Below are positions 37,030 to 45,729 of a stretch of DNA of 49,510 nucleotides, piece after piece (position 1 is the stretch's first letter; each line of letters begins with the position of its first letter). Under the pieces are notes generated by a model. The model did no database searches, had not been told where the DNA came from, and saw nothing but the letters and a program-made list of their open reading frames with translations. Made by a program: the position numbers and the translations under genes. The stretch is from contig CAKUFW010000006.1 of assembly GCA_934650975.1 (NCBI GenBank), forward strand, positions 1-49,510, in the 5' to 3' direction. The DNA is from an uncultured Collinsella sp. Lineage in GTDB: Bacteria; Actinomycetota; Coriobacteriia; Coriobacteriales; Coriobacteriaceae.

Positions 37030-37058
37030 TTGCCCCCTTGAAATGCTCGGTATATACT
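37030..37058 (+). promoter_or_regulatory. tRNA-Gly promoter with dyad around -10
   Basis: TTGCCC (37,030-37,035) and TATACT (37,053-37,058) are spaced by exactly 17 bp. A 9-bp perfect inverted repeat, AAATGCTCG at 37,041 against CGAGCATTT ending at 37,070, brackets the -10 box. It is not obviously a known operator. Confidence 0.6.
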
Positions 37059-37091
37059 ATTCGAGCATTTAATTTATCCCAATGCGCAATT

Positions 37092-37166
37092 GCGGGCATC
37101 GCCAAGTGGTAAGGCATCAGCTTCCCAAGCTGACACTCGCGGGTTCGAGTCCCGTTGCCCGCTCCA
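37092..37166 (+). tRNA. tRNA-Gly (anticodon CCC)
   Basis: The gene folds as a full cloverleaf: acceptor GCGGGCA/TGCCCGC, anticodon stem TCAGC/GCTGA with loop TTCCCAA, and T arm CGGGTTCGAGTCCCG. The CCA tail is encoded (37,164-37,166). The anticodon CCC reads GGG codons. It is followed by a terminator and an unusual repeat. Confidence 0.96.
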
Positions 37167-37177
37167 GTAAAAAGCAC

Positions 37178-37210
37178 AAGCACGGCACCATCACGGTGCC
37201 GTGCTTTTTT
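37178..37210 (+). terminator. tRNA-Gly terminator
   Basis: A 12-bp stem AAGCACGGCACC/GGTGCCGTGCTT at 37,178-37,206 is followed by a T-run. Confidence 0.93.
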
Positions 37211-37358
37211 GAATAAAGTGCCGGGACTCGAACCCGCCAGGGTGCGAGCGTTAAATAAACGCGAAGCGTTTGTAGCGAGCAGGCGAAGGCACCGCAAGGT
37301 GCCTGAAGCCGGTGCGCGTCCGCGACGCGGACGCGCGGACGTCCCGTTGCCCGCCTCC
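37211..37358. repeat. tRNA-Gly tail element: inverted T arm, hairpins, second copy of tRNA 3' end
   Basis: CGGGACTCGAACCCG at 37,222-37,236 is the exact reverse complement of the tRNA T arm at 37,140-37,154. An AAACGC/GCGTTT hairpin lies at 37,257-37,271, then further palindromes rich in GGTGCC and CGCGTCC-type repeats, and then GTCCCGTTGCCCGC at 37,341-37,354, a copy of the tRNA 3' end 192 bp downstream of the original (37,149-37,162). There is no coding sequence. The layout matches the element after tRNA-Lys. Confidence 0.8.
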
Positions 37359-37460
37359 GTTGCAAAATGTTAGGTTAATGCCCGTTGTCGTTACTCGCAT
37401 CCGCTCACGGTACAATGGTTGGGTTACGACCAACGTGCCAATAACCAAAAAGGAGCCGCT

Positions 37461-38807
37461 ATGATCGATCGCTATACCCGCCCGGAGATGGGACACATCT
37501 TCTCCCTCGAGAACAAGTATGCCATTTGGCAGGAGATCGAGGTCTTGGCCTGCGAGGCCCAGGCGGAGCTCGGCAAGATCGGTATTTCCAAAGAAGAGGC
37601 CCAGTGGATTCGCGACCACGCCAACTTTGAGAAGGCAAAGGTCGACGAGATCGAGGAGGTCACGCGTCACGATGTCATCGCCTTCCTGACCAACATGAAG
37701 GAATATATCGACGTCGATGTTCCCGAGGGCGAGCCCAAGCCTAGTCGCTGGGTTCACTACGGTATGACCAGCTCCGACCTGGGTGATACTGCTCTGTGCT
37801 ATCAGCTCACCCAGGCGTGTGACCTGATTATCGAGGACGTCAAGAAGCTCGGCGTGATCTGCAAGCGCCGCGCCTTCGAGGAGCGCAATACGCTCTGCGC
37901 CGGCCGCACCCATGGCATCCATGCCGAGCCGATGACCTTCGGTATGAAGTTTGGCTCTTGGGCATGGGAACTCAAGCGCGATCTCGATCGTCTTGAGGAC
38001 GCTCGCAAGAACGTTGCCTTCGGTGCCATCTCCGGTGCCGTCGGCACCTACAGCTCCATCGAGCCGTTTGTCGAGGAGTATGTCTGCGAGCACCTGGGTC
38101 TGGTTCACGACCCGCTGTCCACGCAGGTCATCAGCCGCGATCACCACGCCTACCTTGCCGGCGTGCTTGCCACTACAGCGGCCACCTGCGAGCGCATCGC
38201 GACCGAGGTCCGCAACCTACAGAAGACCGATACGCTCGAGGCCGAGGAGCCGTTCCGCAAGGGCCAAAAGGGCAGCTCCGCCATGCCGCACAAGCGCAAC
38301 CCCATCACCATGGAGAAGGTCTGCGGCCTGTCGCGCGTCGTGAAGTCCAATGCTCAGGTCGCCTTTGACAACGTTGCCCTGTGGCACGAGCGCGACATTT
38401 CGCACTCTTCCGCTGAGCGTGTCGCCCAGGCCGATAGCTTTATCGCGCTTGACCACATGTTCCAGTGCCTCATTCGCGTTATCGACGGCCTGCAGCTGTA
38501 CCCGGCCCGCATGATGGCCAACCTCAATAAGACCCGTGGCCTCATCTTCTCCTCCAAGGTACTGCTCGCCCTCGTCGACACGGGCATCACCCGCGAGGAC
38601 GCGTACGCCATTGTGCAGGAGAACGCCATGGCAACCTGGCATGAGGTGCAGGATTGCGTCTCCGGCCCCACCTTTAAGGAGCGTCTCGAGGCCGACCCGC
38701 GCTGCACCGTCAGCCAGGAGAAACTCGACGAGATCTTTGATCCGTGGGACTTCCTCACCCGCATCGACACGGTCTTCGATCGCCTGGAGCAGTTGAGCTT
38801 CGAGTAG
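37461..38807 (+). CDS. purB: Adenylosuccinate lyase
   Basis: The 448-residue fumarase-superfamily enzyme acts twice in purine synthesis, releasing fumarate from SAICAR and from adenylosuccinate. The signature GSSAMPHKRNPI holds the catalytic-serine loop, and GMTSSDLGDT and AGRTHGIHAEP give the conserved histidine blocks. The ATG at 37,461 follows AAGGAG. A TACAAT box is at 37,411-37,416 without a clear -35. The gene is alone, ending at a terminator; purC lies 7 kb away. Confidence 0.97.
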   Translation: MIDRYTRPEMGHIFSLENKYAIWQEIEVLACEAQAELGKIGISKEEAQWIRDHANFEKAKVDEIEEVTRHDVIAFLTNMKEYIDVDVPEGEPKPSRWVHYGMTSSDLGDTALCYQLTQACDLIIEDVKKLGVICKRRAFEERNTLCAGRTHGIHAEPMTFGMKFGSWAWELKRDLDRLEDARKNVAFGAISGAVGTYSSIEPFVEEYVCEHLGLVHDPLSTQVISRDHHAYLAGVLATTAATCERIATEVRNLQKTDTLEAEEPFRKGQKGSSAMPHKRNPITMEKVCGLSRVVKSNAQVAFDNVALWHERDISHSSAERVAQADSFIALDHMFQCLIRVIDGLQLYPARMMANLNKTRGLIFSSKVLLALVDTGITREDAYAIVQENAMATWHEVQDCVSGPTFKERLEADPRCTVSQEKLDEIFDPWDFLTRIDTVFDRLEQLSFE

Positions 38808-38850
38808 GGTTAAACTAATTCGACCGCTTGCGGTTGCATTTGGACCATTG

Positions 38851-38884
38851 GCGCCTTGCCCGTCTTGGGCGAGGCGCTTTTTTA
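38851..38884 (+). terminator. purB terminator
   Basis: GCGCCTTGCCC and GGGCGAGGCGC form an 11-bp stem (38,851-38,877) followed by six T. Confidence 0.9.
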
Positions 38885-38945
38885 TTGCCGCATCAGCCTC
38901 GGGTATAAAATGAAATCCGACTGCTGTTTCGATGAAGGGAGGCGC

Positions 38946-39782
38946 GTGCCCGGACGTATCAAGCGAGTCGCCATTGTCTCGTTTACGCTCATGTTCCTTG
39001 TTGCTGCCTGTGTGGCCGCCCTGACGTATACCGTTCGAAGCAGTTCTTCCTCCTCGAATGAAGCCGACAAAGATCTCCCGGTACTCAAAATCGGCGTTAC
39101 GGATAACGACCCCTATGTGTATATCGATACCACGGGCGATTACGCCGGCATCGATATCGACATCGCCCGCGAGGCCTGCAAGCGTGCGGGGCTCAAGCCA
39201 CAGTTTGTCGATATTGACTGGAACGATCGCGACCGGCTGCTCAAAAACGGTGATATCGATTGCCTGTGGTGTGATTATTCTCCCTGTTATCGCGAGGATA
39301 AGTATTACTGGACCGAGCCGTATCTAACCGTGACGGTCTCGGTTGCCGCCAAGAAAACGAGTGGCATCAAGTCCTTGGCGCATCTCGATGGAAGCAAGAC
39401 CATCGCGGTGATTGCGGGCTCGGTGAGCGAACGCCGATTGCTCGCAGGGGATCTGGAAATCTCGCCGGACGTGCACATCAAATCGTATGGTTCTGCCGAG
39501 CTCTGCAAAGCCGCCCTCGCCAAAGGGTATGTCGACTGTTGGATGGCGGACGTTCAGCAGCTTGACCGACTTGTCGCCCAGTATCCCGGCCTTTACCGCG
39601 TGTTCGCTGACAACGTTATGACAGTTGATCTGGGCGTCGCGTTTGATGACAGCTATGAAGGACCGATCGTAAAGGAGCTCAATACCGCATTGTTTGCCAT
39701 GGATCGAGATGGCACGATTGACCGTATTGTGGGCAATTACAAGACAGGAGCGACGACGGGCGGGCAAGGAGCAAATTCATGA
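38946..39782 (+). CDS. Extracellular solute-binding protein (family 3)
   Basis: The protein has 278 residues from the GTG at 38,946, which follows GGGAGG; an earlier ATG at 38,910 has no ribosome-binding site and a still earlier one would overlap the purB terminator. A membrane segment/signal at about 8-30 contains LVAAC, a possible lipobox. A type-3 periplasmic-binding fold follows: LKIGVTDNDPYVYID, YAGIDIDIAREACKRAG, and IDCLWCDYSPCYRE. No transporter genes are nearby. It overlaps the next gene by 4 bp (ATGA), so it may feed a ligand signal to the diguanylate cyclase rather than a transporter. Confidence 0.85.
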   Translation: MPGRIKRVAIVSFTLMFLVAACVAALTYTVRSSSSSSNEADKDLPVLKIGVTDNDPYVYIDTTGDYAGIDIDIAREACKRAGLKPQFVDIDWNDRDRLLKNGDIDCLWCDYSPCYREDKYYWTEPYLTVTVSVAAKKTSGIKSLAHLDGSKTIAVIAGSVSERRLLAGDLEISPDVHIKSYGSAELCKAALAKGYVDCWMADVQQLDRLVAQYPGLYRVFADNVMTVDLGVAFDDSYEGPIVKELNTALFAMDRDGTIDRIVGNYKTGATTGGQGANS

Positions 39783-41578
39783 CAACTGATGAGCACCGCT
39801 TGCATCGAAAGACTCTGACCGTCATAGCTGTCGGCGTTATTGTCAGCGCTGTCTTGTTAGGCCTGTTGTATACGGTTGGAACCCATCGCTGCCTCGAAAA
39901 AACGCTTGGGTTTGGCCAAGAAACCATGGTGTTTTTGGAAAACGCTTGCGAAAAATATGACCGCTACGAACAGGGGAGAAAAACCGAGGAGACGCACGAT
40001 TTGCTCGCCGCGGTCGAATCATTTGCAACGTTCCTGTCCTCTGATCGCGTTGAGGTTAACGACGACCTTATCGAGCAATTTGTCCATGCCGAGAACCTTT
40101 CGGGGCTGATGGTCATGGACTCCGATGGCCATATGGCTGCCCACTACGACATCGATGGTCGCGATCCGCTCATGTTGTGGCGAGATGAGTTGGCCTGTTC
40201 GCCGGTCGCATCGATGTATCAAGGTTCCAAAGTGACCTACTCAACTGTCGATGAGCGCCGTGGTGTCGTTTTTGCCGTCTGTGCTGTTCCGTATGGCGAC
40301 GGCGTTGCCCTGGCATACCGCTCACTTGTTTCCGATACGGCGGACGACTATTCATATGCCATAGCCGACGTGCTTTCGAACAGTACCTTCCACCAGGGTC
40401 CCACGGTGCTTGTTATGGAGGATGCGGAGATTGTCTCCTCTAATGATCCCGATGTCGACGTGTCGCTCGCTCGGCTCCTTACCGGATCTGGAATCGAGTG
40501 GAAAGACGAAGGCCTGACGCGTATCGAGTATCGCGGAAGCAAATGGTATGCCGTGCGTGCGGCATACAAGGACTACCGCCTGTTTGCACTGTATCCCAAA
40601 GCGGAGGTCATGTCCGGCAGAGTTTCGTTTGTCGCCGCCGGTGTGTTGGTTTGTCTTGCGTTTTGGGTCGTGGTGCTGTTGGCTCGAAATATCGTTGACC
40701 ATCGAAACTTAGCCGAAAAGGATAAACAGCTCGGCATTATCAATGCCATAAGCGCCATCTACGACTCGACCTTCCTTTTACATCTCGACACGCTCGAGAT
40801 CGAGGGAATCAACATGTCGCCGGCGATAGCGAAGATATTCGCCGAACACAGCGAGGCGTATGACTTTATGGACACGGTCTGCCGAGATATCGTGAGCCCC
40901 GAAAGCCGTGAAGCGGTTATGGGGCTTGTAGATATAAGTACGCTTCGTGAACGTATGGAGGGCGTGCCGTACTTGGCCGCCGAGGTGCGAGATTGTCGGG
41001 GTACTTGGTATTCGCTGCAGGTTGTCCCCCAGCATCGCGATGAGCAAGGCCGGCTGGAATCGGTCGTCGTCGCGACGCATAACATATCGATGGTCAAGCA
41101 TGCCGAGGAGCTGTCATACCAAGATAAGCTGACGGGACTTCGCAACCGCAACTATCTTGAATCGCGCGGAGATAGCCTGGTAAACGAGGGCTTGCCGGTG
41201 AGTGTGATTATGTTGGACTGCAATTATCTCAAGCGGACCAACGACGTCTGTGGCCATGAGATGGGAGACGAGCTGCTGCGACGGACCGCGTCCGTGTTGA
41301 AACAGGTGGCTGGCAAGGATTGCCTGCCGATGCGTGTCGGAGGCGACGAGTTTTTGTTGGTTTGCCCCCATACTGACAACGAGTCTGCGCTCGGACTGGA
41401 ACAGGATCTTCGTCTCGGCCTTGCCGCGGTAAGCGATGAGGCCCTGACGGTCAGCGCATCGATTGGCGTGGCAACCGTCGAGACGGCTGGAAATACGCTG
41501 GCCGATGCATATCGTGTCGCCGACCACAATATGTATCGGGATAAGCGCATGGTCCACGCACAGGGTGCGGACTGCTAA
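39779..41578 (+). CDS. Membrane diguanylate cyclase (GGDEF) with external sensor
   Basis: The protein has 599 residues. Two membrane helices, about 12-34 and 283-302, enclose an extracellular sensor region. A PAS-like segment (about 315-425) leads to a GGDEF domain at about 430-590, with LDCNYLKRTNDVCGHEMGDEL and the catalytic GGDEF at 521-525. The inhibitory RxxD site expected just before it is missing. No EAL domain is present. It should make cyclic di-GMP in response to an outside signal. It overlaps the solute-binding protein gene by 4 bp. Confidence 0.9.
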   Translation: MTTDEHRLHRKTLTVIAVGVIVSAVLLGLLYTVGTHRCLEKTLGFGQETMVFLENACEKYDRYEQGRKTEETHDLLAAVESFATFLSSDRVEVNDDLIEQFVHAENLSGLMVMDSDGHMAAHYDIDGRDPLMLWRDELACSPVASMYQGSKVTYSTVDERRGVVFAVCAVPYGDGVALAYRSLVSDTADDYSYAIADVLSNSTFHQGPTVLVMEDAEIVSSNDPDVDVSLARLLTGSGIEWKDEGLTRIEYRGSKWYAVRAAYKDYRLFALYPKAEVMSGRVSFVAAGVLVCLAFWVVVLLARNIVDHRNLAEKDKQLGIINAISAIYDSTFLLHLDTLEIEGINMSPAIAKIFAEHSEAYDFMDTVCRDIVSPESREAVMGLVDISTLRERMEGVPYLAAEVRDCRGTWYSLQVVPQHRDEQGRLESVVVATHNISMVKHAEELSYQDKLTGLRNRNYLESRGDSLVNEGLPVSVIMLDCNYLKRTNDVCGHEMGDELLRRTASVLKQVAGKDCLPMRVGGDEFLLVCPHTDNESALGLEQDLRLGLAAVSDEALTVSASIGVATVETAGNTLADAYRVADHNMYRDKRMVHAQGADC

Positions 41579-41691
41579 TCTTGCCCCCGCTCGTCCGTGC
41601 ATCGTAGGATGTTGAATCGGTGCTTGCGATAATAAGTCGGCTCAGGCGGGGATAATAGACGTCTGAAATTTCTTTCTGAGAGGGGATCTCA

Positions 41692-41955
41692 ATGATTAGT
41701 TTTGACTACAAGCCTCAGGGTGTATGCTCTCGCAATATCCACCTCAATCTTTCTGACGACGGCAGCAAGGTACTGGGTGTCGAGTTTACCGGCGGCTGCG
41801 ACGGCAACCTCAAGGCCATCTCCAAGCTGGTCGAGGGTGCTCCTTCCGATCGCGTGATTGAGGTTCTCGCCGGCAACACGTGCGGTATGAAGAAGACCTC
41901 ATGTGCCGATCAGCTCACGCGTGCCATCGAGGCCGCTCGCGCAGAGATCGCCTAA
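41692..41955 (+). CDS. TSCPD domain protein (TIGR03905-like)
   Basis: The 87-residue protein contains FTGGCDGNLKAISKLVEG and CGMKKTSCADQLTRAI, the conserved cysteine pattern of the small TSCPD family found in anaerobes. The cysteines suggest metal binding. GAGAGGGGA precedes the ATG. The stop codon TAA shares its last A with the next ATG. The biochemical role is unknown. Confidence 0.85.
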   Translation: MISFDYKPQGVCSRNIHLNLSDDGSKVLGVEFTGGCDGNLKAISKLVEGAPSDRVIEVLAGNTCGMKKTSCADQLTRAIEAARAEIA

Positions 41956-43166
41956 TGGGCATCGCTGATCGCTTTAAGAATGGAATAACGCGTCGAGGTT
42001 TTGTGCTGGGTGGCGCTGCTACCGGTGCTGCTGCCGTACTGGTCGGATGCTCGAAAAAAACGGGTACGAGCGATGACGTCGCCGGTGAGCCGCAGGTTAT
42101 CAAGGACGATTCGAAGATTGTCTCGATTACGGACGAGTACGAAGCCGTCGACATCGACCTTGAGCCCGCAGCCTCGTGGACGCTGCCGTTGGGTACGCTG
42201 CTGTACTACTGCGATGGCGACTACGCTGCCGCGATGATGGCGCCTGCTTCTGCCCTGCACGCCAATACGCTTGGTGTGCTCAACCTGGGCGATGGTTCGC
42301 TTACCACCCTTATCGAGGACCCCATCGAGGGCACTGGGTACGCGTTTTACGATGTCCGCGCCGGTGATGGGGTGTTTGCGTGGGTCGAGATGAACTTTGC
42401 CAATTCGTCTTGGAAGCTCTATGCGCAAAACCTCGCAGGTTCCTCCCTTACCGGCAACGCCGTCGAGCTCGACCGCGGTGGCGAAAACTACGACCCGCCG
42501 CTCTTCACGGCGTACGGGTCGTCGGTCATCTGGTATAAGATGCCCTCGTCCGGCGGCACCAAGACGAGTAACGATTCGTACTGCTATCGTCAGTCGCTCA
42601 GCGAGTCCAAGGCCGAGGCTATTTGGAAATCGACGGGTCGTTTTGCATCCGCCCCGCGTGTGAGCGACGGCATCCTGACCATCTCGCCTCGCGTGCACAA
42701 TGATGAGGGCGTCTATTACGGTATGACGGCGATCGACCTGACCGATGGCAACAACACGAAGCGAGCTCAGCTGGTGCTTCCTTCGTCGGTTTCCCCCTTC
42801 GAAGCTGTCTACATGGGTGATACCTTCGTGTTCTCCATCGAGGCGACGTATAGCGGCGTGGGTAGCCTGGGCAATATGGGCACCTATATCGGCAACGAGG
42901 GCGGGCCGTACCTCTTCCTGTCGCGCGAGCCGCTTGCATGCGCCGCCGGTAGGAAAAACAAATACCTGGTTAAGGTTCAGGCATCGCATTTTTTGATCGA
43001 CACTTCGGCTAAGACCTACGGCTCGCTCCTGTCGCCCGACCGAGCCTTGGAGTATGGCGATTATCCTGCTACGGCGGGTAAATCGGACTCGTTCTTAACG
43101 TACGCTACGGTGCGCAACAGCCAGGGAATTCCCGAGACGGTTACCGCCCGCCTGTTTTCTCTTTAG
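41955..43166 (+). CDS. Tat-exported lipoprotein of unknown function
   Basis: The 403-residue protein begins MGIADRFKNGITRRGFVLGG, a twin-arginine signal (R13, R14), followed by a hydrophobic stretch and a lipobox ending VGC (C32). The rest is rich in short beta strands with Gly/Asp turns, possibly a propeller, without a motif I recognise. The ATG at 41,955 overlaps the previous stop by one base. An open frame extends further upstream but conflicts with that gene. Export through Tat implies folding or cofactor binding in the cytoplasm; no cofactor motif is visible. Confidence 0.8.
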   Translation: MGIADRFKNGITRRGFVLGGAATGAAAVLVGCSKKTGTSDDVAGEPQVIKDDSKIVSITDEYEAVDIDLEPAASWTLPLGTLLYYCDGDYAAAMMAPASALHANTLGVLNLGDGSLTTLIEDPIEGTGYAFYDVRAGDGVFAWVEMNFANSSWKLYAQNLAGSSLTGNAVELDRGGENYDPPLFTAYGSSVIWYKMPSSGGTKTSNDSYCYRQSLSESKAEAIWKSTGRFASAPRVSDGILTISPRVHNDEGVYYGMTAIDLTDGNNTKRAQLVLPSSVSPFEAVYMGDTFVFSIEATYSGVGSLGNMGTYIGNEGGPYLFLSREPLACAAGRKNKYLVKVQASHFLIDTSAKTYGSLLSPDRALEYGDYPATAGKSDSFLTYATVRNSQGIPETVTARLFSL

Positions 43167-43319
43167 TCTTCGAGGGGTTAAAAAGGCGTCGACAGGGGAA
43201 TAAGCGCGTTGTGACTATGAGTACCGCCCGCCGAGCTGTCGCACCCATGCGATACCCGGTGGGCTCAGGTGCGTTAAAATGAGCTTGTTCTTAGCTAATT
43301 GAGACAGGGGGGCCGTGTT

Positions 43320-44042
43320 ATGGCTTCAGATGCAAAAAAGATTCTGCTGGTCGAGGATGAGAAGGCAATCCGTGACGCTGTCGCTGCCTATCTCGAGCGT
43401 GAGGGCTATTGGGTTGTGGGCGTGGGCGACGGCCAGTCCGCTATCGAGGAGTTCGAGAAGCATCAGTTCGATCTGGTCGTGCTTGACCTCATGCTCCCTA
43501 AGATTCCCGGCGAGCGCGTTTGCCGCACCATTCGCGACACCTCGGATGTCCCCATCATTATGCTGACGGCCAAGGGCGAGATCGAGGACCGTATTATCGG
43601 TCTCGAGCTCGGTGCCGACGATTATCTGATCAAGCCGTTCTCTCCGCGCGAGCTCGTCGCGCGCGTTCGCGCCCTGTTCCGTCGTGCCCACCAGGCCGAC
43701 GAGCCGGCCGTCGAGGTGCTCGACTTTGGCGATCTGGTCATCGACATTTCGGGCCACAAGATTTTGGTCGAGGGCAAGGAAGTCGACCTGACGGCTTCCG
43801 AGTTCAAGCTGCTCACCACGCTTGCCCGCCACCCCGGCCGCGTCTACAACCGCATGGAGCTGGTCGAGAAGGTGCTCGGCTACGACTTTGAGGGTTACGA
43901 GCGCACCATCGACAGCCACGTGAAGAACCTTCGCGCCAAGCTGGGCGACGATCCCAAGAAGCCCAAGTGGCTCTACACCGTCCACGGTGTCGGCTACCGC
44001 TTCGAGGCTCCGACCAAGACCGATAAGTCGGACGAGAAATAA
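43320..44042 (+). CDS. OmpR-family response regulator
   Basis: The protein has 240 residues. The receiver domain (1-120) has phosphoacceptor D56 in LVVLDLMLP and the acidic pair EDE near 12-14. The winged-helix DNA-binding domain (about 135-235) ends RTIDSHVKNLRAKLG and YTVHGVGYRFE. The ATG at 43,320 follows GGGGGG-rich sequence; an open frame seven codons longer is less supported. It lies 12 bp before its histidine kinase, so the two form one system. Confidence 0.95.
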   Translation: MASDAKKILLVEDEKAIRDAVAAYLEREGYWVVGVGDGQSAIEEFEKHQFDLVVLDLMLPKIPGERVCRTIRDTSDVPIIMLTAKGEIEDRIIGLELGADDYLIKPFSPRELVARVRALFRRAHQADEPAVEVLDFGDLVIDISGHKILVEGKEVDLTASEFKLLTTLARHPGRVYNRMELVEKVLGYDFEGYERTIDSHVKNLRAKLGDDPKKPKWLYTVHGVGYRFEAPTKTDKSDEK

Positions 44043-44054
44043 GGGAAATCACAT

Positions 44055-45620
44055 ATGACACCTGCGCGCTTTGAAATCGGGCAAAAGCATAAGCAGGAGA
44101 ACGAGGCGGGTTCCAAAGCTAGTTGGAACACGCCTCGTTCCGATTCACGGCCAACGATGAGCTATCCCTCGCGCATGGCCCTGGCTTTCGCCCTGACTTC
44201 GCTCATGACGGTATTGGTGCTGGTGGGCGTAGTCTCTGTTGTATGGGGTACGGTTTTTACGGACTACACGCGCTCCAATATTGTCGAAATCGCCAATTCC
44301 GCTGCCGAAAAATTGGCAACGTCATATGAGGAAAACGGCTCATGGACCGCGGGGGAACTGCGTACGGTCGCGACATCGAGTTTGGTGTCCGACGATCTTG
44401 GCATGCAGGTCGTCAATAAAAAGGGCGTTATCGTCTACGACGACTCGTGGCCCTCGGCAAGCGCCACTGCCGATGTGCGTGAAAATCAGGCGACGACCGA
44501 CGGCACGAGCGGCAAGAGGGCATCGCATAGCCCGGTCTCCTCTGCTCCCACCGGATCGGACAGCGTTGCCAATGTCGAGATCGTAACGTCCTCCGGCGAG
44601 CATGTCGGACAGGTCAAATTGTGGGCGATCGGCTCCGATGCCCTGCTCACCAAGGCGGATTCTGCGTTTAGGGAGAAGACCTTTAACGCCATGGCGCTCG
44701 CCGCGGTTGTGGCCATTTGCATTTCGGTCGTTATCGGAGCGCTCATGTCGCGCATGCTCACCAAGCCGATCCATCGCATTACCAGCACGGCCAAGCAAAT
44801 ACGCGACGGCGATCTGTCCGCTCGAACGGGTTTGCGCGGCGACGATGAAATCGATCAGCTGGGAGAGACCTTCGACGAGATGGCCACCTCGCTCGAGAAG
44901 GACATGAAGCACGAGAAGCGCCTGACCTCGGATGTCGCGCACGAGCTTCGCACGCCGCTCATGGCCATGCTTGCAACGGTCGAGGCCATGCAAGATGGGG
45001 TATATCCCACCGACAACGAGCATCTGGAGACGGTTGCCTCCGAGACGCGCCGCCTGGCCCGTCTGGTGCAGCAGATGCTCGACCTGTCGCGTATGGAAAA
45101 CAGCACCGCGCCGCTCAATCTTGAGCCGGTAGATATGGTGCCGTTTGTGCGTTCGATTGTGAATGGCCAGGAGCGTCTATTCGCCGACCGCGATCTACGC
45201 TTGCGCTTTGCGGATGAAACCCAGGGTCATGACGATGTCGTCGAGGCCGATCCCGATATGATCACGCAGTGCGTCATCAACCTCTTAAGCAACGCCATGC
45301 GCTATACCCCCGAGGGCGGCTGGGTCGTGGTGTCGGTGCTCAGCGACCGCAAGCACGTCAACATCGCGGTTTCGGATACGGGAATCGGTATCGCCAAGGA
45401 TGATTTGTCGCGCATTTTCGGTCGTTTTTGGCGTGCCGACGCCAGTCGCGCCCGCGAGGCGGGTGGCCTGGGCGTGGGCCTCGCCGTGACCAAGCAGATT
45501 GTCGAGCGCCATCACGGCTACATATCCGTGGAGTCGGAGCTTGGAAAGGGTACGACTTTTACGATTCATCTGCCTCGCGAGCACACGGCGGACGCGGCAT
45601 CTACTACAATGGAGCACTAG
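44055..45620 (+). CDS. Membrane sensor histidine kinase
   Basis: The 521-residue partner of the OmpR regulator has two membrane helices, about 41-65 and 211-232, bracketing an external sensor of about 145 residues. HAMP follows near 234-286, then the dimerisation domain with H296 in SDVAHELRTPLMAM, and the ATPase with NLLSNAMRYTPEGG, SDTGIGIA and GGLGVGLAV. The ATG at 44,055 has AAGGGA 8 bp upstream, placing a long hairpin within the first 30 codons. An alternative ATG at 44,157 (MSYPSRM) would skip it but has no ribosome-binding site. The sensed signal is unknown. Confidence 0.93.
   Translation: MTPARFEIGQKHKQENEAGSKASWNTPRSDSRPTMSYPSRMALAFALTSLMTVLVLVGVVSVVWGTVFTDYTRSNIVEIANSAAEKLATSYEENGSWTAGELRTVATSSLVSDDLGMQVVNKKGVIVYDDSWPSASATADVRENQATTDGTSGKRASHSPVSSAPTGSDSVANVEIVTSSGEHVGQVKLWAIGSDALLTKADSAFREKTFNAMALAAVVAICISVVIGALMSRMLTKPIHRITSTAKQIRDGDLSARTGLRGDDEIDQLGETFDEMATSLEKDMKHEKRLTSDVAHELRTPLMAMLATVEAMQDGVYPTDNEHLETVASETRRLARLVQQMLDLSRMENSTAPLNLEPVDMVPFVRSIVNGQERLFADRDLRLRFADETQGHDDVVEADPDMITQCVINLLSNAMRYTPEGGWVVVSVLSDRKHVNIAVSDTGIGIAKDDLSRIFGRFWRADASRAREAGGLGVGLAVTKQIVERHHGYISVESELGKGTTFTIHLPREHTADAASTTMEH
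44099..44140 (+). repeat. 17-bp stem-loop in the first codons of the histidine kinase
   Basis: GAACGAGGCGGGTTCCA at 44,099-44,115 pairs with TGGAACACGCCTCGTTC at 44,124-44,140 except for one base; the loop is 8 nt. There is no T-run after it. Within the transcript it could slow kinase translation. Confidence 0.7.
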
Positions 45621-45729
45621 CTTTTCGCTATTCGGTGAAGGAGGGGTTTCGTCCCTGCCGCTCCGAGTTTGCGAAAACGTGCGGGAAAGAACCCGCATTA
45701 CTGTCGTATTTTGGTAAGGAGTGACTCAC

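Noticed and set aside
37117..37365. Antisense ORFs over tRNA-Gly containing GLEPASVSLGS or GTRTRECQLGK
   Set aside because: Same artefact: reverse translation of a tRNA gene and its inverted T-arm copy.
38856..38945. N-terminal extension of the solute-binding protein
   Set aside because: It would overlap the purB terminator and lacks a ribosome-binding site; GTG at 38,946 is preceded by GGGAGG.
44099..44140. Terminator between response regulator and kinase
   Set aside because: No T-run follows, and it lies inside the open reading frame of the kinase.
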